From: Allopusillimonas ginsengisoli
GTDB taxonomy: Bacteria > Pseudomonadota > Gammaproteobacteria > Burkholderiales > Burkholderiaceae_B
DNA length: 64,000 nt
Direction of reading: 5' to 3'
Assembly: GCA_005239165.1 (NCBI GenBank)
Contig: RAPG01000014.1
Span: 62,001-126,000, forward strand
The notes under the pieces were generated by a model. It saw only the letters and a program-made list of their open reading frames with translations, made no database searches and was not told the DNA's origin. Below are positions 16,282-25,765 of this stretch, one piece after another. The translations under genes were made by a program, and so were the position numbers. Positions within the stretch are counted from its first letter, which is position 1. Each line of letters begins with the position of its first letter.

Positions 16282-17238
16282 ATGTCAGCACCTAAACATG
16301 CCAAAGTATTGATCCTGGGCTCCGGCCCGGCCGGTTACAGCGCGGCCGTTTATGCGGCGCGCGCCAACCTCGAACCCGTACTGATCACGGGGCTTGAACA
16401 GGGCGGTCAGCTTATGACGACCACCGATGTCGACAATTGGCCGGCAGACGCCGACGGCGTGCAAGGCCCCGATCTCATGCAGCGCTTCCAGGCCCATGCT
16501 GAGCGCTTCAATACCGAAATGGTGTTTGACCACATCGCTGAGGTCGATCTTGCGAAGCGGCCGTTTTCGCTCACCGGCGATACCGGCGCGCAATACACGT
16601 GCGATGCCCTCATTATTTCCACCGGGGCGTCAGCCCAGTATCTGGGCCTGCCGTCCGAGCAGGAATTCATGGGTCGCGGGGTTTCCGCATGTGCCACATG
16701 CGATGGTTTCTTTTACAAAAACCAGGACGTCATCGTGGTGGGCGGCGGTAACACGGCGGTCGAAGAAGCGCTTTACCTGTCCAACATCTGCCGTACTGTC
16801 ACTTTGGTGCACAGGCGCGACAAGTTTCGCGCCGAACCAATTCTGATCGACAAAATGATGGACAAGGTCAATAACGGCAACATGCGGCTCAAGCTGTTTT
16901 GCGAACTTGAAGAAGTACTCGGCGATCAGTCTGGGGTAACAGGTGCCCGTCTGCGCAACAATCAAACCGATGCCACCGAAGACATGGACGTAACAGGCGT
17001 ATTCATCGCCATAGGCCACAAGCCCAATACGTCTATTTTTGCTGGCAAACTCGACATGGAAAACGGCTACATCATCACCCGCAGCGGTTTGCAGGGTCTG
17101 GCCACCATGACGTCAGTGCCAGGGGTTTTTGCCGCTGGCGACGTTCAGGATCACGTGTACCGTCAGGCCATCACCAGCGCCGGAACAGGCTGCATGGCAG
17201 CCCTGGACGCCCAGCGCTGGCTGGAGAATGCCGAGTAA
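16282..17238 (+). CDS. trxB: Thioredoxin-disulfide reductase
   Basis: NADPH-dependent flavoenzyme that reduces thioredoxin. The 318 residues have the FAD-binding GSGPAG (13-18), the redox-active Cys137-Ala-Thr-Cys140 in the NADPH domain, the GGGNTAVEEALYL nucleotide-binding motif and the terminal FAADGVQD-like segment (FAAGDVQDHVYRQAITSAGTGC), all as in low-molecular-weight TrxB. It is divergent from ftsK and overlaps the start of the Smr gene by 11 nt, implying co-transcription. Confidence 0.96.
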   Translation: MSAPKHAKVLILGSGPAGYSAAVYAARANLEPVLITGLEQGGQLMTTTDVDNWPADADGVQGPDLMQRFQAHAERFNTEMVFDHIAEVDLAKRPFSLTGDTGAQYTCDALIISTGASAQYLGLPSEQEFMGRGVSACATCDGFFYKNQDVIVVGGGNTAVEEALYLSNICRTVTLVHRRDKFRAEPILIDKMMDKVNNGNMRLKLFCELEEVLGDQSGVTGARLRNNQTDATEDMDVTGVFIAIGHKPNTSIFAGKLDMENGYIITRSGLQGLATMTSVPGVFAAGDVQDHVYRQAITSAGTGCMAALDAQRWLENAE

Positions 17239-18052
17239 CAAAAGCAGGCGGCAGGTCAGGCTGGCCCACGGTCTGGCCGATCTCAAGCGCCTGCGCAATG
17301 CCCCCCTCACCGATGCAAATGCCCGTAAGGCTGGCCAGGGTGCCAATCCGTTGCGTCGTGGCCACACGCCAGCGCCTGTTAAAGCCGCAGGCACCTCCGC
17401 CCCGCCCCCGCAAGCCACTGAAGGTGGCAACCAGCAGCGCGGGGGGGGCTCTCCGCGCCACCACATTGCGTCTAAGCTGCATTCAGATGCTAAATCGCCG
17501 CTCAGCCCTGAAGACATTGCGCTCTTTAAGCGCGCCACCTTGCTGGTAAAGCCACTAAAAGACAGCCGGCGAGCCATCTTGCCAGCGACACCAACGGGTG
17601 CGCCCGATATGCTCGCGGAGCGGCGCCAGCGTGCTCTGGGCGTTGAAATCGTCCCGCTGCCCCTGCTTTCAGCCCAATTCCATCCGCTACCGCAAGGTGA
17701 TGACGATGCACACTACCTGCGGAGGGGTCATGGCCCTGATCTGCTTAAAGGTCTGAAACGGGGCAAATGGGTGCCCGGAGCGAGCCTTGACCTGCACGGC
17801 AACACGATAGAACAAGCCGGTGAGCGACTGGATCGCTTTCTGTCGTCGTGCATTGATCACCAGATTCGCTGCGTACGCATTATCCATGGAAAAGGGTATG
17901 GCTCTCGCGATGGCGAGCCAGTGCTCAAGCAGTCGGTCCGACGGTGGCTGATGCAACTAGACGACATCATTGCCTACACCGAATGCACGGAAAACAATGG
18001 TGGTGCCGGAGCCGTACTGGTGTTGTTGCGCGTGCAGCAACGCTCCACCTGA
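17228..18052 (+). CDS. Smr-domain protein
   Basis: Smr/MutS2-type domain protein; stand-alone members are DNA or RNA endonucleases. I take the ATG at 17228, overlapping the trxB stop, giving 274 residues; in-frame extension further upstream is inside trxB coding sequence. The first ~120 residues are basic and Pro/Ala-rich and look disordered. The C-terminal Smr domain (about 180-270) has the signature LDLHGNTIEQA and RIIHGKGYGSRDGEPVLK, with the closing TECTENNGGAGAVLVLLR. The LDLHG and HGKG motifs needed for activity are intact. The cellular substrate is unknown. Confidence 0.9.
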   Translation: MPSNKSRRQVRLAHGLADLKRLRNAPLTDANARKAGQGANPLRRGHTPAPVKAAGTSAPPPQATEGGNQQRGGGSPRHHIASKLHSDAKSPLSPEDIALFKRATLLVKPLKDSRRAILPATPTGAPDMLAERRQRALGVEIVPLPLLSAQFHPLPQGDDDAHYLRRGHGPDLLKGLKRGKWVPGASLDLHGNTIEQAGERLDRFLSSCIDHQIRCVRIIHGKGYGSRDGEPVLKQSVRRWLMQLDDIIAYTECTENNGGAGAVLVLLRVQQRST

Positions 18053-18095
18053 TCACCATCCAACCAGCACCCATTACCAATAAAGATACACGAAT

Positions 18096-18425
18096 ATGAA
18101 CTGGCTTTTCCTGAGCATTGCAATTGGTGCCGAAATCATCGCCACGACCGCGCTGAAGGCATCCGACAGCTTTACCAGGTTTTATCCCTCGGCGATTACC
18201 ATTTTGGGTTACTGCCTGTCGTTCTATTGCCTTTCTCTTGCCTTGCGGTCCATTCCTGTGGGTATTGCCTATGCCATATGGTCTGGCGCGGGTATTGTTG
18301 CCATTTCCATCATTGGCTATATGGTCTTCAGACAAACCCTGGATATGGCTGGTTTTATTGGCATTGGCCTTATCGTAGCTGGCGTGATTGTTCTGAACGT
18401 GTTTTCCAAAACAACCGTGCACTGA
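18096..18425 (+). CDS. Small multidrug resistance (SMR/EmrE-QacE) transporter
   Basis: Proton-coupled antiporter of about 110 residues with four transmembrane helices, working as an antiparallel dimer to expel cationic compounds. The essential membrane-embedded Glu is Glu13 in AIGAEIIATTALKAS, matching Glu14 of EmrE, and the conserved AYAIWSGAGIVAI and helix 4 GIGLIVAGVIVLN are present. The character (ATTALKASDSFT) is that of the EmrE/QacE drug branch rather than the guanidinium exporters. It lies 43 nt after the Smr gene. Confidence 0.93.
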   Translation: MNWLFLSIAIGAEIIATTALKASDSFTRFYPSAITILGYCLSFYCLSLALRSIPVGIAYAIWSGAGIVAISIIGYMVFRQTLDMAGFIGIGLIVAGVIVLNVFSKTTVH

Positions 18426-18449
18426 GCCTGCACGCTGCACCATGACAAA

Positions 18450-18491
18450 AGGCTGGCATGTGTTGAACACATACCAGCCTCTGCTTTTTTT
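18450..18491. terminator. Terminator after the SMR transporter gene
   Basis: A long near-perfect inverted repeat (AGGCTGG-c-ATGTGT / ACACAT-a-CCAGCCT, 18450-18480) is followed within four nt by a run of seven T (18485-18491). The genes on the two sides converge, so it may serve both, though only the plus strand has the T-run. Between here and 18685 I see no gene. Confidence 0.75.
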
Positions 18492-18685
18492 ATTTGTTAT
18501 GGAACCCGCTACTTTTTTTATTACCGATTAATCGGCTGCCCATGCAGGGCTATGTCTCCTCACCTGCATGGCATGATTGTGCATCATTATTTTCAATTGG
18601 ACACTTAGGGTATGCACTAGTTTTGAGCATCTAGGGCTAAAAACATTGTCTGCCGCACCGGTCTGACACCTTATATTTTTTACTT

Positions 18686-19300
18686 TCATGCCACAGCTGC
18701 GTCAAATTTTCGCTCAACTTCAGGCCAGTTAATAACCCTATAAAAAGCTGATACATACTCGTGCCGCCGGTTTTGGTATTTAAGATAATAGGCATGCTCC
18801 CAGACATCAAGGCCCAAAATTGGCGTATTGCCATGCATGAGAGGGCTATCCTGATTTGCGGTGTCTTCCACGACGAGCGCACCGTCTGGCGTTACACTTA
18901 GCCAGGCCCATCCGCTGCCGAACCGGTTTAACGCCGCCTGGGTAAACGCCTGACGAAAGCGTTCTTCACCACCCAGTTCATTTTGAAGCGCCTGTGCCAG
19001 ACGACCACGCGGCACCGCCCCTGCCTCTGGTGCCATGACGGTCCAGAACAAGCAGTGATTGGCATGCCCTCCCCCATGATTACGTATCGCTGTACGTATA
19101 GTTTCGGGCAGCGCATCAAGCCGGGCCACTAACGACTCAACGGGTTCGTCGGAAATTATTCCCTCACGCTCGAGCGTTGCATTGAGATTATCCACATAAG
19201 CCTGATGATGGCGGCTATGGTGGATTTGCATGGTTTTCGCGTCGACATGCGGTTCAAGCGCATCATACGCATAGGACAATGGCGGCAAGGTGTAGGCCAT
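18686..19300 (-). CDS. sodA: Superoxide dismutase, Mn-type by residues
   Basis: Converts superoxide to oxygen and peroxide in the cytoplasm. The 204-residue protein has the metal ligands His27, His82, Asp165 (DVWEHAYYLKY) and His169. The second-sphere glutamine is in TANQDSPLMHG (Gln150), the position used by Mn enzymes; Fe enzymes carry it earlier and have Ala here, so Mn use is likely. I start at the ATG at 19300 because AAGGA is seven nt upstream; an ATG two codons earlier is too close to it. A Fur-box-like site lies 25-40 nt upstream, as for E. coli sodA. Confidence 0.93.
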   Translation of the reverse strand: MAYTLPPLSYAYDALEPHVDAKTMQIHHSRHHQAYVDNLNATLEREGIISDEPVESLVARLDALPETIRTAIRNHGGGHANHCLFWTVMAPEAGAVPRGRLAQALQNELGGEERFRQAFTQAALNRFGSGWAWLSVTPDGALVVEDTANQDSPLMHGNTPILGLDVWEHAYYLKYQNRRHEYVSAFYRVINWPEVERKFDAAVA

Positions 19301-19325
19301 GTGCATATCCTTTTGTGAATAAGAA

Positions 19326-19340
19326 TGATAATCGTTAACA
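19326..19340 (-). promoter_or_regulatory. Fur-box-like operator of sodA
   Basis: TGATAAT-C-GTTAACA matches the 7-1-7 Fur inverted repeat TGATAATnATTATCA at 12 of 14 positions, and another ATGATAA follows. Its place just upstream of the Mn superoxide dismutase start fits iron-dependent repression. Confidence 0.6.
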
Positions 19341-19466
19341 ATGATAACACTCAGGCTTTCCCTGCAGAAAACACCATAAACTGGTAACAACCATCTCATC
19401 ACAAATAATTTCATTTGGTTTCATGAAGATGCTTTTTATCGTGCCCAGGACGTTCACACTTGACTC

Positions 19467-20717
19467 ATGAATGTTGCAAATAAAACGCTTTCATGCCAAT
19501 GCTGCATTGTCGGAGGAGGCCCCGCCGGAATGATGCTGGGGCTTTTGCTTGCACGTGCCGGCATAGAGACCATAGTGCTTGAGAAGCACGGCGACTTCTT
19601 GCGTGATTTCCGGGGCGATACCGTTCACCCATCAACCTTGCAGATACTGGATGAACTGGGCCTCAAACAACGCTTTGACAAGCTGCCCCAGCAGCGCGTC
19701 AGCCAGCTTGAGGTCTTGCTGGCAGATGGCCCCCGCCCCGTTATAGACTTTCGCAAGCTCAAGCCTTATCCGTACCTGGCGCTGGTGCCGCAGTGGGATC
19801 TGCTTGAGCTTCTGGCCCAAGAATCGGCACACTACCCGTGGTACTCACTGCACATGCAGGCTGAAGCGGTACGCCTGATACGCGATGAGACCAGTGGACG
19901 CTTCTGTGGCGTGCACACACAGACCCCCAGCGGTAATCTACGCATAAATGCCGACCTCATTGTTGGCTGCGATGGACGACAGTCTGTGTTGCGCCACGCT
20001 GCAGGGCTACAGCCTCAAAACCTCGGTGCACCCATGGATGTTTTATGGTTCCGGGTACCTCGTTCAGCCGGCCACCCCAATGGCACCTACGGCGTGCCGG
20101 GCTCAGGAGGCTTTCTGGTGTTGCTAAACCGTGGCGACTACTGGCAGGCTGCCGCAGTCATACCCAAAGGAGACGCTGCGCGCACCATGGCGCAGCCGCT
20201 GTCATCATTCAAAAGCAGTATCGCCCGTCGCGCCCCTTTTCTGAGCAATGAGCTTGAATCATTGCTGTCCTGGGATGAGGTAAAACTGCTGGAGGTGCGG
20301 GTAGACCGGCTACAGCGCTGGAATCAACCCGGTCTGCTGTTTATCGGCGACGCGGCCCACGCCATGTCGCCCATTGGCGGGGTAGGCATAAATCTGGCCA
20401 TACAAGACGCTGTTGCAACGGCTAATATTATTGCAGCACCGCTACTTGCAGGCCTTCAACCAGATGAGCCGACGCTAGCGCGGGTACAACGGCGCCGTAT
20501 GCTGCCAACCCGGCTGACCCAGGGTATTCAGACCACACTACAGCACCGGCTGATCGCACCCGCATTACAAAAAACAGGCACAGACAAGCCCGTTGAAATG
20601 CCGTCGCTCCTGAAGCTGTTGTTGCGCTGGGACACGCTGCGTTCGATCCCAGCCCGCATCTTCGGGCTAGGATTCAGGCGTGAGCATGTGCGCTCTCCCA
20701 AACACAAAATACCTTAA
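19467..20717 (+). CDS. FAD-dependent monooxygenase of the UbiH/p-hydroxybenzoate hydroxylase fold
   Basis: Group A flavoprotein hydroxylase of 416 residues. Seen: the N-terminal dinucleotide motif VGGGPAGMMLG (about 15-25), the second FAD/NADPH segment IVGCDGRQSVLR, and the GD motif LFIGDAAHAMSPIGGVGINLAIQDA. RGDTVHPSTLQILDELGL is typical of the branch often annotated simply as FAD-dependent oxidoreductase. There is no pathway context: the neighbours are a dismutase and a phosphoribosyltransferase, so the aromatic substrate cannot be guessed. It is divergent from sodA over about 166 nt, which contain the Fur-like site. Confidence 0.9.
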   Translation: MNVANKTLSCQCCIVGGGPAGMMLGLLLARAGIETIVLEKHGDFLRDFRGDTVHPSTLQILDELGLKQRFDKLPQQRVSQLEVLLADGPRPVIDFRKLKPYPYLALVPQWDLLELLAQESAHYPWYSLHMQAEAVRLIRDETSGRFCGVHTQTPSGNLRINADLIVGCDGRQSVLRHAAGLQPQNLGAPMDVLWFRVPRSAGHPNGTYGVPGSGGFLVLLNRGDYWQAAAVIPKGDAARTMAQPLSSFKSSIARRAPFLSNELESLLSWDEVKLLEVRVDRLQRWNQPGLLFIGDAAHAMSPIGGVGINLAIQDAVATANIIAAPLLAGLQPDEPTLARVQRRRMLPTRLTQGIQTTLQHRLIAPALQKTGTDKPVEMPSLLKLLLRWDTLRSIPARIFGLGFRREHVRSPKHKIP

Positions 20718-20767
20718 TATCAACGTGTTGGCATAGGCCATACGTCACGAGAAAAAGGAGTGTGAAA

Positions 20768-21412
20768 GTGAATGCGCTATTTCGCGACCGTATTGACGCA
20801 GGACGGCAACTCGGGCAAACCTTGCTTACACGCTATGACAAAAAGCCCTGCACACTGGTGCTGGGCCTGCCACGCGGTGGCGTACCGGTCGCGCATGAAG
20901 TCGCGCGGGCCTTGCAGATTCCACTAGATATACTGGTTGTACGCAAACTGGGGCTACCTGCACAGCAAGAATACGCCATGGGTGCGATAGCAAGTGGCGG
21001 CGTCACCTATATTGATGACACAGTAATCAAGGCCATGCAGGTCAGCCAGTCATCCCTGGAGGCCGTCATCGAGACCGAATCTGTCGAACTGGGCAGGCGC
21101 GAGCGCGCTTATCGACAGGGTCTGAAACCCCTTGATATCACACAGAAAACCGTCATATTGGTCGATGACGGTCTGGCCACGGGTGCCACCATGCGCGCCG
21201 CCATCGCCGCCGCCAGAAGCATGAAACCCGCCCGCATAGTCGTGGCTATTCCTGTAGCTGCTGCTGATACTCTTGAAAAAATAAGGCGTGAGGCTGACGA
21301 CGTAATCTGCCTGGCCACTCCCTTCCCCTTCCGTGCGGTAGGCGTCTGGTATGAACACTTCCCACAAACTACCGACGAAGAAGTCAAAGCACTGGTTGCT
21401 CAGGCTAATTAA
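20768..21412 (+). CDS. Phosphoribosyltransferase-fold protein
   Basis: Type I phosphoribosyltransferase fold, about 214 residues. The PRPP-binding motif is VILVDDGLATGATMRAAI, preceded by the conserved LGLPRGGVPVAHEVARAL and DILVVRKLGLP. This is the family of uncharacterised PRTases that often occur alone or fused to dienelactone-hydrolase-like domains; the true substrate is not known. Two GTG starts are possible (20762 and 20768). The second is better placed relative to the AAGGAG at 20755-20760. Confidence 0.88.
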   Translation: MNALFRDRIDAGRQLGQTLLTRYDKKPCTLVLGLPRGGVPVAHEVARALQIPLDILVVRKLGLPAQQEYAMGAIASGGVTYIDDTVIKAMQVSQSSLEAVIETESVELGRRERAYRQGLKPLDITQKTVILVDDGLATGATMRAAIAAARSMKPARIVVAIPVAAADTLEKIRREADDVICLATPFPFRAVGVWYEHFPQTTDEEVKALVAQAN

Positions 21413-21566
21413 AAGGGCAGCAGGTTGCGCAGCCCCACGCCAGACGGTCATTCTTTTTAGACCCGCTGCAAGATCATCGGTACACTACAAATTGCAACAT
21501 TTTTCTGAGGTAAAAAAATCAGACGATAAAAGTCTGACCAACTCTTTTTTATTACAGGACAAACCG

Positions 21567-21953
21567 ATGAATAAAACAAAAGTTGCTCTATCCATTTTAA
21601 TGCTTGGTCTTGTTGCACCTGCTTTAGCCGCCAGCCCGGCGTGCGAACGCAAAGAGGCTGAAATAAAAAACCAAATTCAGCATGCAACGCAAAATAATAA
21701 TAGCCATCGCGTACGCGGGCTGGAAAAGGCCCTTTCGCAAGTGCAGACGCACTGTACCGATGCCGGATTGATCAAAGACAAAAAGGAAGACATCGCTGAC
21801 CAACAAGAAGACATCGACGAACTGCTTGCAAAAATTGAAGAAAAGAAATCTGAAGGCCGTTATGACAAGGTGGAGAAACTTGAAAACAAGCTAGCCCGCG
21901 AGCGTGAAGACCTCCAGACGCTTCAACAGGAGCTTAAAGAACTGAAACCCTGA
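21567..21953 (+). CDS. DUF1090 family periplasmic protein (YqjC-like)
   Basis: A 128-residue exported protein. The start at 21567 gives a clean signal peptide ending in APALAAS; the open frame upstream of it overlaps the previous gene and is not plausible. The mature part begins with a Cys (PACERKEAEIKNQIQHA) and a second Cys (THCTDAGL), then a highly charged Lys/Glu/Asp coiled coil (about 75-128). This matches DUF1090 proteins such as E. coli YqjC, whose function is unknown. Confidence 0.85.
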   Translation: MNKTKVALSILMLGLVAPALAASPACERKEAEIKNQIQHATQNNNSHRVRGLEKALSQVQTHCTDAGLIKDKKEDIADQQEDIDELLAKIEEKKSEGRYDKVEKLENKLAREREDLQTLQQELKELKP

Positions 21954-22051
21954 AGGGTCTTTTGAGTCTGTGCGCGGCAAACCTCGGCCCTCAGGCCCCG
22001 AAAGCATAGCGGAATGGAGTCAAAAATAAGCCTGCCCTGAGCATTTAACTG

Positions 22052-22081
22052 AAACCGCGCGAAAAACTGCCGGGTTTTTTT
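22052..22081 (+). terminator. Weak intrinsic terminator after the DUF1090 gene
   Basis: AAACC (22052-22056) pairs with GGTTT (22073-22077) with extra imperfect pairing inside, followed by a run of T to 22081. It lies in the convergent space between the DUF1090 gene and the regulator. Confidence 0.4.
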
Positions 22082-22123
22082 ATGTTTAATGTCACGCTCT
22101 GTTTCCACTCATGCTAAATGAAG

Positions 22124-25100
22124 CTAGGCGTTTAAACGCATTTCTGCGCGCTTCGCGTAAAAGGATAATCCCAGCCTTCTACTTTCCGTGACGGCATGTT
22201 GCCAGCAAGAGACGGCGCGATTTGGTTGCCCCGTGGCGGCCAGGGCAATCCCTTTCTGGTAAAGATACGCACCGCGTATGACTTGCGTGCCATAGTGTTC
22301 TATCAGAACGCCGGCACGCTCGACGGCCTCTAGTGCATGATCGCCTTGTCCCAGCGAATTGCGGCTATCAGCAAGAAGCAGCTCTAGCGGTGATTGCCAG
22401 ACGGGCATGACCTGGCTTGCGACGCCGACGGCATGCTCTATGGCATGCACACCGCGGCGATCACCACGATGTGCCGCCAGCCATCCCATCATGCCATCAG
22501 CAAGCGCCCGCCAAAAGACCAGATCGGTGTCTTCGGTAATGGTCTTGAGCTCCATGATAGCCACCACCATGCCATCAACATCACCGCGCAAGCGATGCAA
22601 CTCGCACAACATAGCCTGACACAGAACCCGGCTGGCTAACTGGCCGGGCTCGTTATGCCCGCTCAGTCCTTCCTGGGCAATAGCAATGCCATCTACGTGT
22701 CTTCCTTGCAATGCAAGCACCCATGCCAGCATGCCGCGTGCTGAATGTGCTCTTTCTGCCCCCCAGGCAGGGATGTAGTGGCCGGTGACCGCACGCTTGC
22801 TAAGCGTGCTCAGAGCCGTGCGCAGCCAGCGCTCGGCGCGTGCAATATCGCCCATAAAAAGACGTGTCTGGCCGATGGCGTACTGCGCGGACCCCAGAAT
22901 CAGATCAGAATCGCCATGCTCAGCATGTTGTAGCAGACCCTCGGCCACTTGCAGGACATCAGCATGGGGCTGAGTGTTGAAAGCCACCACCCACGTGCCC
23001 CATTGCATCTGAAACTGCATCTCTGGATCGTCGTCCTGTCGGTGCAATTGAACTACGCGCTCGTATGCCAGAGAGGTTTCCTCGGCGCCCCCACCTTTTT
23101 GCAAGGTAAGTATCGTACCCCGCAACAATTGGCACTCAAACTCCGCCTTGCGGCGGTCCCTGGCGCTCCCGATGCGCTCCAGCGCCGCCAGCGCACGGTC
23201 CACCATTGTTTGGGCTTCGTTGATGGCCGCCTGTGCCAGGGCATCACGCCCCGCCGTACACCACCAGCGACACGCATCCGGACTCTCAGACGCATCAAGA
23301 TGCTTCGCGATATATGCGGCATGGACTCGTGCCAGCCGCGGGTCACGCTCAATCAGGAACTGCGCCACACTCGCGTGCTGCAGTTTGCATTGCAAGGGGT
23401 CCATGGTCTGGTAAACCGCAACGCGCGTCAGATCGTGGCAAAAGCGTGCAGGCATGCCTTCGTCGACCAGGCCGTGCTGGCGCAATTGCACCATAAGCAC
23501 CGACACTTGTCTGGTGGAGATGCCCAATTTCTGGGCAACATGGATAAGCATGCTCTCCTCTATGTTGCCGGCAACCGCCGCAAACTGTGCAAGCTGTCTG
23601 GCGGCAGGGTCCAGCGTCGCCATCCGTGCCGCAATGAGATCCAGAATGACAGGCGTTGTGCCGATCTCCGCGCCCAGGGCTACCTGGCGGACGATTTCCT
23701 CGGCGAACAGTGGGATGCCATCCGCCTGTTCGACAATTTGGTCACGCTCCGATGCGGCAAGACGCTGCCCGCGGGATCTATGTATGACCAGTTCGGCCAT
23801 GGCACGTCGATCCAACGGGCTGAGCCTTAGTTCATTCTGGCAATCCTCCAGCTCGAACTCACTGCGGGCCGACATCAGGATCAGAGTGGGAGCCGTTTGA
23901 GCGCGCCTTAACAGGGCCTTCACCAGGGCGATACTTGATGGATCTGCCCAATGCAAGTCTTCCCAGACGATTAACAGGCTCGCATCCCTTTCGGAACGTT
24001 GCAGCAACGCCGAAATGAATGTCTCCATTGCGGCTTTACGCATACCCTGGGCATCATCACTGTCACCGGGCTGTACCCGCTCTTCGGAAAAATGGCTGAG
24101 TACGGCGTGAAATGGCTTGTGTTCATAGCCTTCTTCGCTGTACAGCATGCGCACGTCGCCACCGGTGCGTCTGACGTATTCTGCCATTACGCCGACGAGC
24201 AAGGACTTGCCTATACCGGGTCCTCCGCGCACAACGATTCCGGTGGGGGCCTGCGCTACCGGCAATCGTGCCCACAGGCGTACAAGCGTATCGAACTCAC
24301 GCATTCGTCCGAACATGCGCCCGACGGGGCGTATGTCGCGCTGCATGCCCAGTGCGTACAGTGACTGGCCATAGCGACTTTCGTAATTTACGGTGAACTG
24401 GTCAACGATGCGGTCGCGCACACCAGTGGTAAGCAGGATCTCACCCGGTTCTGCCAGATAGGCAAGCTTCATGGCATGCTGGCCCAGAGGACGCAGCACT
24501 TGCGCGGCATCGGCTGAATGCATCATGACGACGTCTGCGTGTATGCCTATGTTGGCGTACATGCCCTCGGGCAGCTCGATTTCACGCAGCGCGCAGGCAA
24601 GATAGGCGCAAACGTGCGCAGGCCTTTCAGCCACTGATGGAAACCCGAAAATAAGCAGCAGACTGCTGTCAGCGCCTAGCCGTATAACGGCGCCGGCGGC
24701 CTCCGCCTTGGCTCTTATAAGATTGGCCGCAGCATGCAGGCCTTGCAGCGAGTCTTCTTGTTCAATATGGTGAGCGTCCATCGCGAGCACTACACCGAGC
24801 ACGGCAAGCGGACGATACTGGCGTGTCGACACGACAGCCTGGGTAGGGCTAACGGCAGGAGCCGTTGCCTGAACCACAGACGTGTACGGGCTGTTCAGCA
24901 GTGCCAGGGTTTGCTCAGACACTTCAAAATGATGATGCTCACGCATCATTTGACGGCAATGTTCCAAGGCCAGTAAAGCGGCTTCTCCATTGCCTGAGTC
25001 GCGCAGCAAGCGGATGAGATGACGGTGCGCGCTTTCGTCGCCGGGGTGTTGCATGACCCATTGTTTGGCATAGCCGACAGCCTCGGTTTGGTCTTTACGC

Positions 25101-25609
25101 CCTTTGAACTCGCTGATCAACCCTTCCCGACATTCTGCAGTATCGCGCTCTATGCGCGCCTGCCAATTATTGCGCCAGGCAGTGAAAGCCGCGCTATCAG
25201 GCAAATCCATGTACTCCAGCAAGCCACCCCGGTCATAGGCCAGGCGTTCCAGATAGCTCAAGCCGGTATACCCGCCTGTCAGCGCCAGCACGTCGACCAT
25301 GATGACTTCGGGGTTCAGGGCGAGCGTGCTGCGGCCAAGCACCCAGGCCTCTGGTACGGTCTCGAACAGGCGTCGCAAGACGAACAATGCATGCCGCAAA
25401 TTGGCACGGCTGTCTTGCTGACTGGCCGGCCACAACATATTGGCCAGTTCGGCCCGTGAGAGTGCTTTTCCTTGGGAAATAGCCAGAATTGCCAGCAATA
25501 GCCTGGGCTTGGTATAGCTGATGCTACGTGTAGCACTGATGTCGTTCACGGCAACATCGAATTCTCCGAGCAATCGCAATTGAATTGGCCGGGTCAAGCT
25601 TGGGTGCAT
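22124..25609 (-). CDS. Large SARP/BTAD-type transcriptional regulator with cyclase-like, AAA and TPR regions
   Basis: Probable DNA-binding regulator of the divergent type VI secretion genes. From the ATG at 25609 (AGGAA five nt upstream; a GTG at 25663 is also open) it has 1161 residues. Order: winged-helix domain (about 10-100; LRLLGEFDVAVND, ANMLWPASQQDSRANLRHALFVLRRLF), BTAD helical region (100-235), a class III nucleotide-cyclase-like domain (about 260-418) with GADSSLLLIFGFP, NIGIHADVVMM and LAEPGEILLTTGVRDRI but without clear metal-binding aspartates, an AAA/STAND ATPase with Walker A GGPGIGKSLL (about 460) and Walker B LLIVWEDLHWAD (about 541), then TPR-like helices to the end. The T6SS link is inferred from position only. 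Confidence 0.87.
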   Translation of the reverse strand: MHPSLTRPIQLRLLGEFDVAVNDISATRSISYTKPRLLLAILAISQGKALSRAELANMLWPASQQDSRANLRHALFVLRRLFETVPEAWVLGRSTLALNPEVIMVDVLALTGGYTGLSYLERLAYDRGGLLEYMDLPDSAAFTAWRNNWQARIERDTAECREGLISEFKGRKDQTEAVGYAKQWVMQHPGDESAHRHLIRLLRDSGNGEAALLALEHCRQMMREHHHFEVSEQTLALLNSPYTSVVQATAPAVSPTQAVVSTRQYRPLAVLGVVLAMDAHHIEQEDSLQGLHAAANLIRAKAEAAGAVIRLGADSSLLLIFGFPSVAERPAHVCAYLACALREIELPEGMYANIGIHADVVMMHSADAAQVLRPLGQHAMKLAYLAEPGEILLTTGVRDRIVDQFTVNYESRYGQSLYALGMQRDIRPVGRMFGRMREFDTLVRLWARLPVAQAPTGIVVRGGPGIGKSLLVGVMAEYVRRTGGDVRMLYSEEGYEHKPFHAVLSHFSEERVQPGDSDDAQGMRKAAMETFISALLQRSERDASLLIVWEDLHWADPSSIALVKALLRRAQTAPTLILMSARSEFELEDCQNELRLSPLDRRAMAELVIHRSRGQRLAASERDQIVEQADGIPLFAEEIVRQVALGAEIGTTPVILDLIAARMATLDPAARQLAQFAAVAGNIEESMLIHVAQKLGISTRQVSVLMVQLRQHGLVDEGMPARFCHDLTRVAVYQTMDPLQCKLQHASVAQFLIERDPRLARVHAAYIAKHLDASESPDACRWWCTAGRDALAQAAINEAQTMVDRALAALERIGSARDRRKAEFECQLLRGTILTLQKGGGAEETSLAYERVVQLHRQDDDPEMQFQMQWGTWVVAFNTQPHADVLQVAEGLLQHAEHGDSDLILGSAQYAIGQTRLFMGDIARAERWLRTALSTLSKRAVTGHYIPAWGAERAHSARGMLAWVLALQGRHVDGIAIAQEGLSGHNEPGQLASRVLCQAMLCELHRLRGDVDGMVVAIMELKTITEDTDLVFWRALADGMMGWLAAHRGDRRGVHAIEHAVGVASQVMPVWQSPLELLLADSRNSLGQGDHALEAVERAGVLIEHYGTQVIRGAYLYQKGIALAATGQPNRAVSCWQHAVTESRRLGLSFYAKRAEMRLNA

Positions 25610-25765
25610 GGCGTTCCTAAAGTGGCCGACATGGTGAGGAGTGCCGTGCTCTTTTGACACCACCTTGCGTAACGGGACGCGGCAATGATGATGCTAGTCC
25701 CCAATGAAAGTTACAAAACCCTCGGCATGATTTCTAAATGAAAACATTAATTATCCAGAGAGTAA

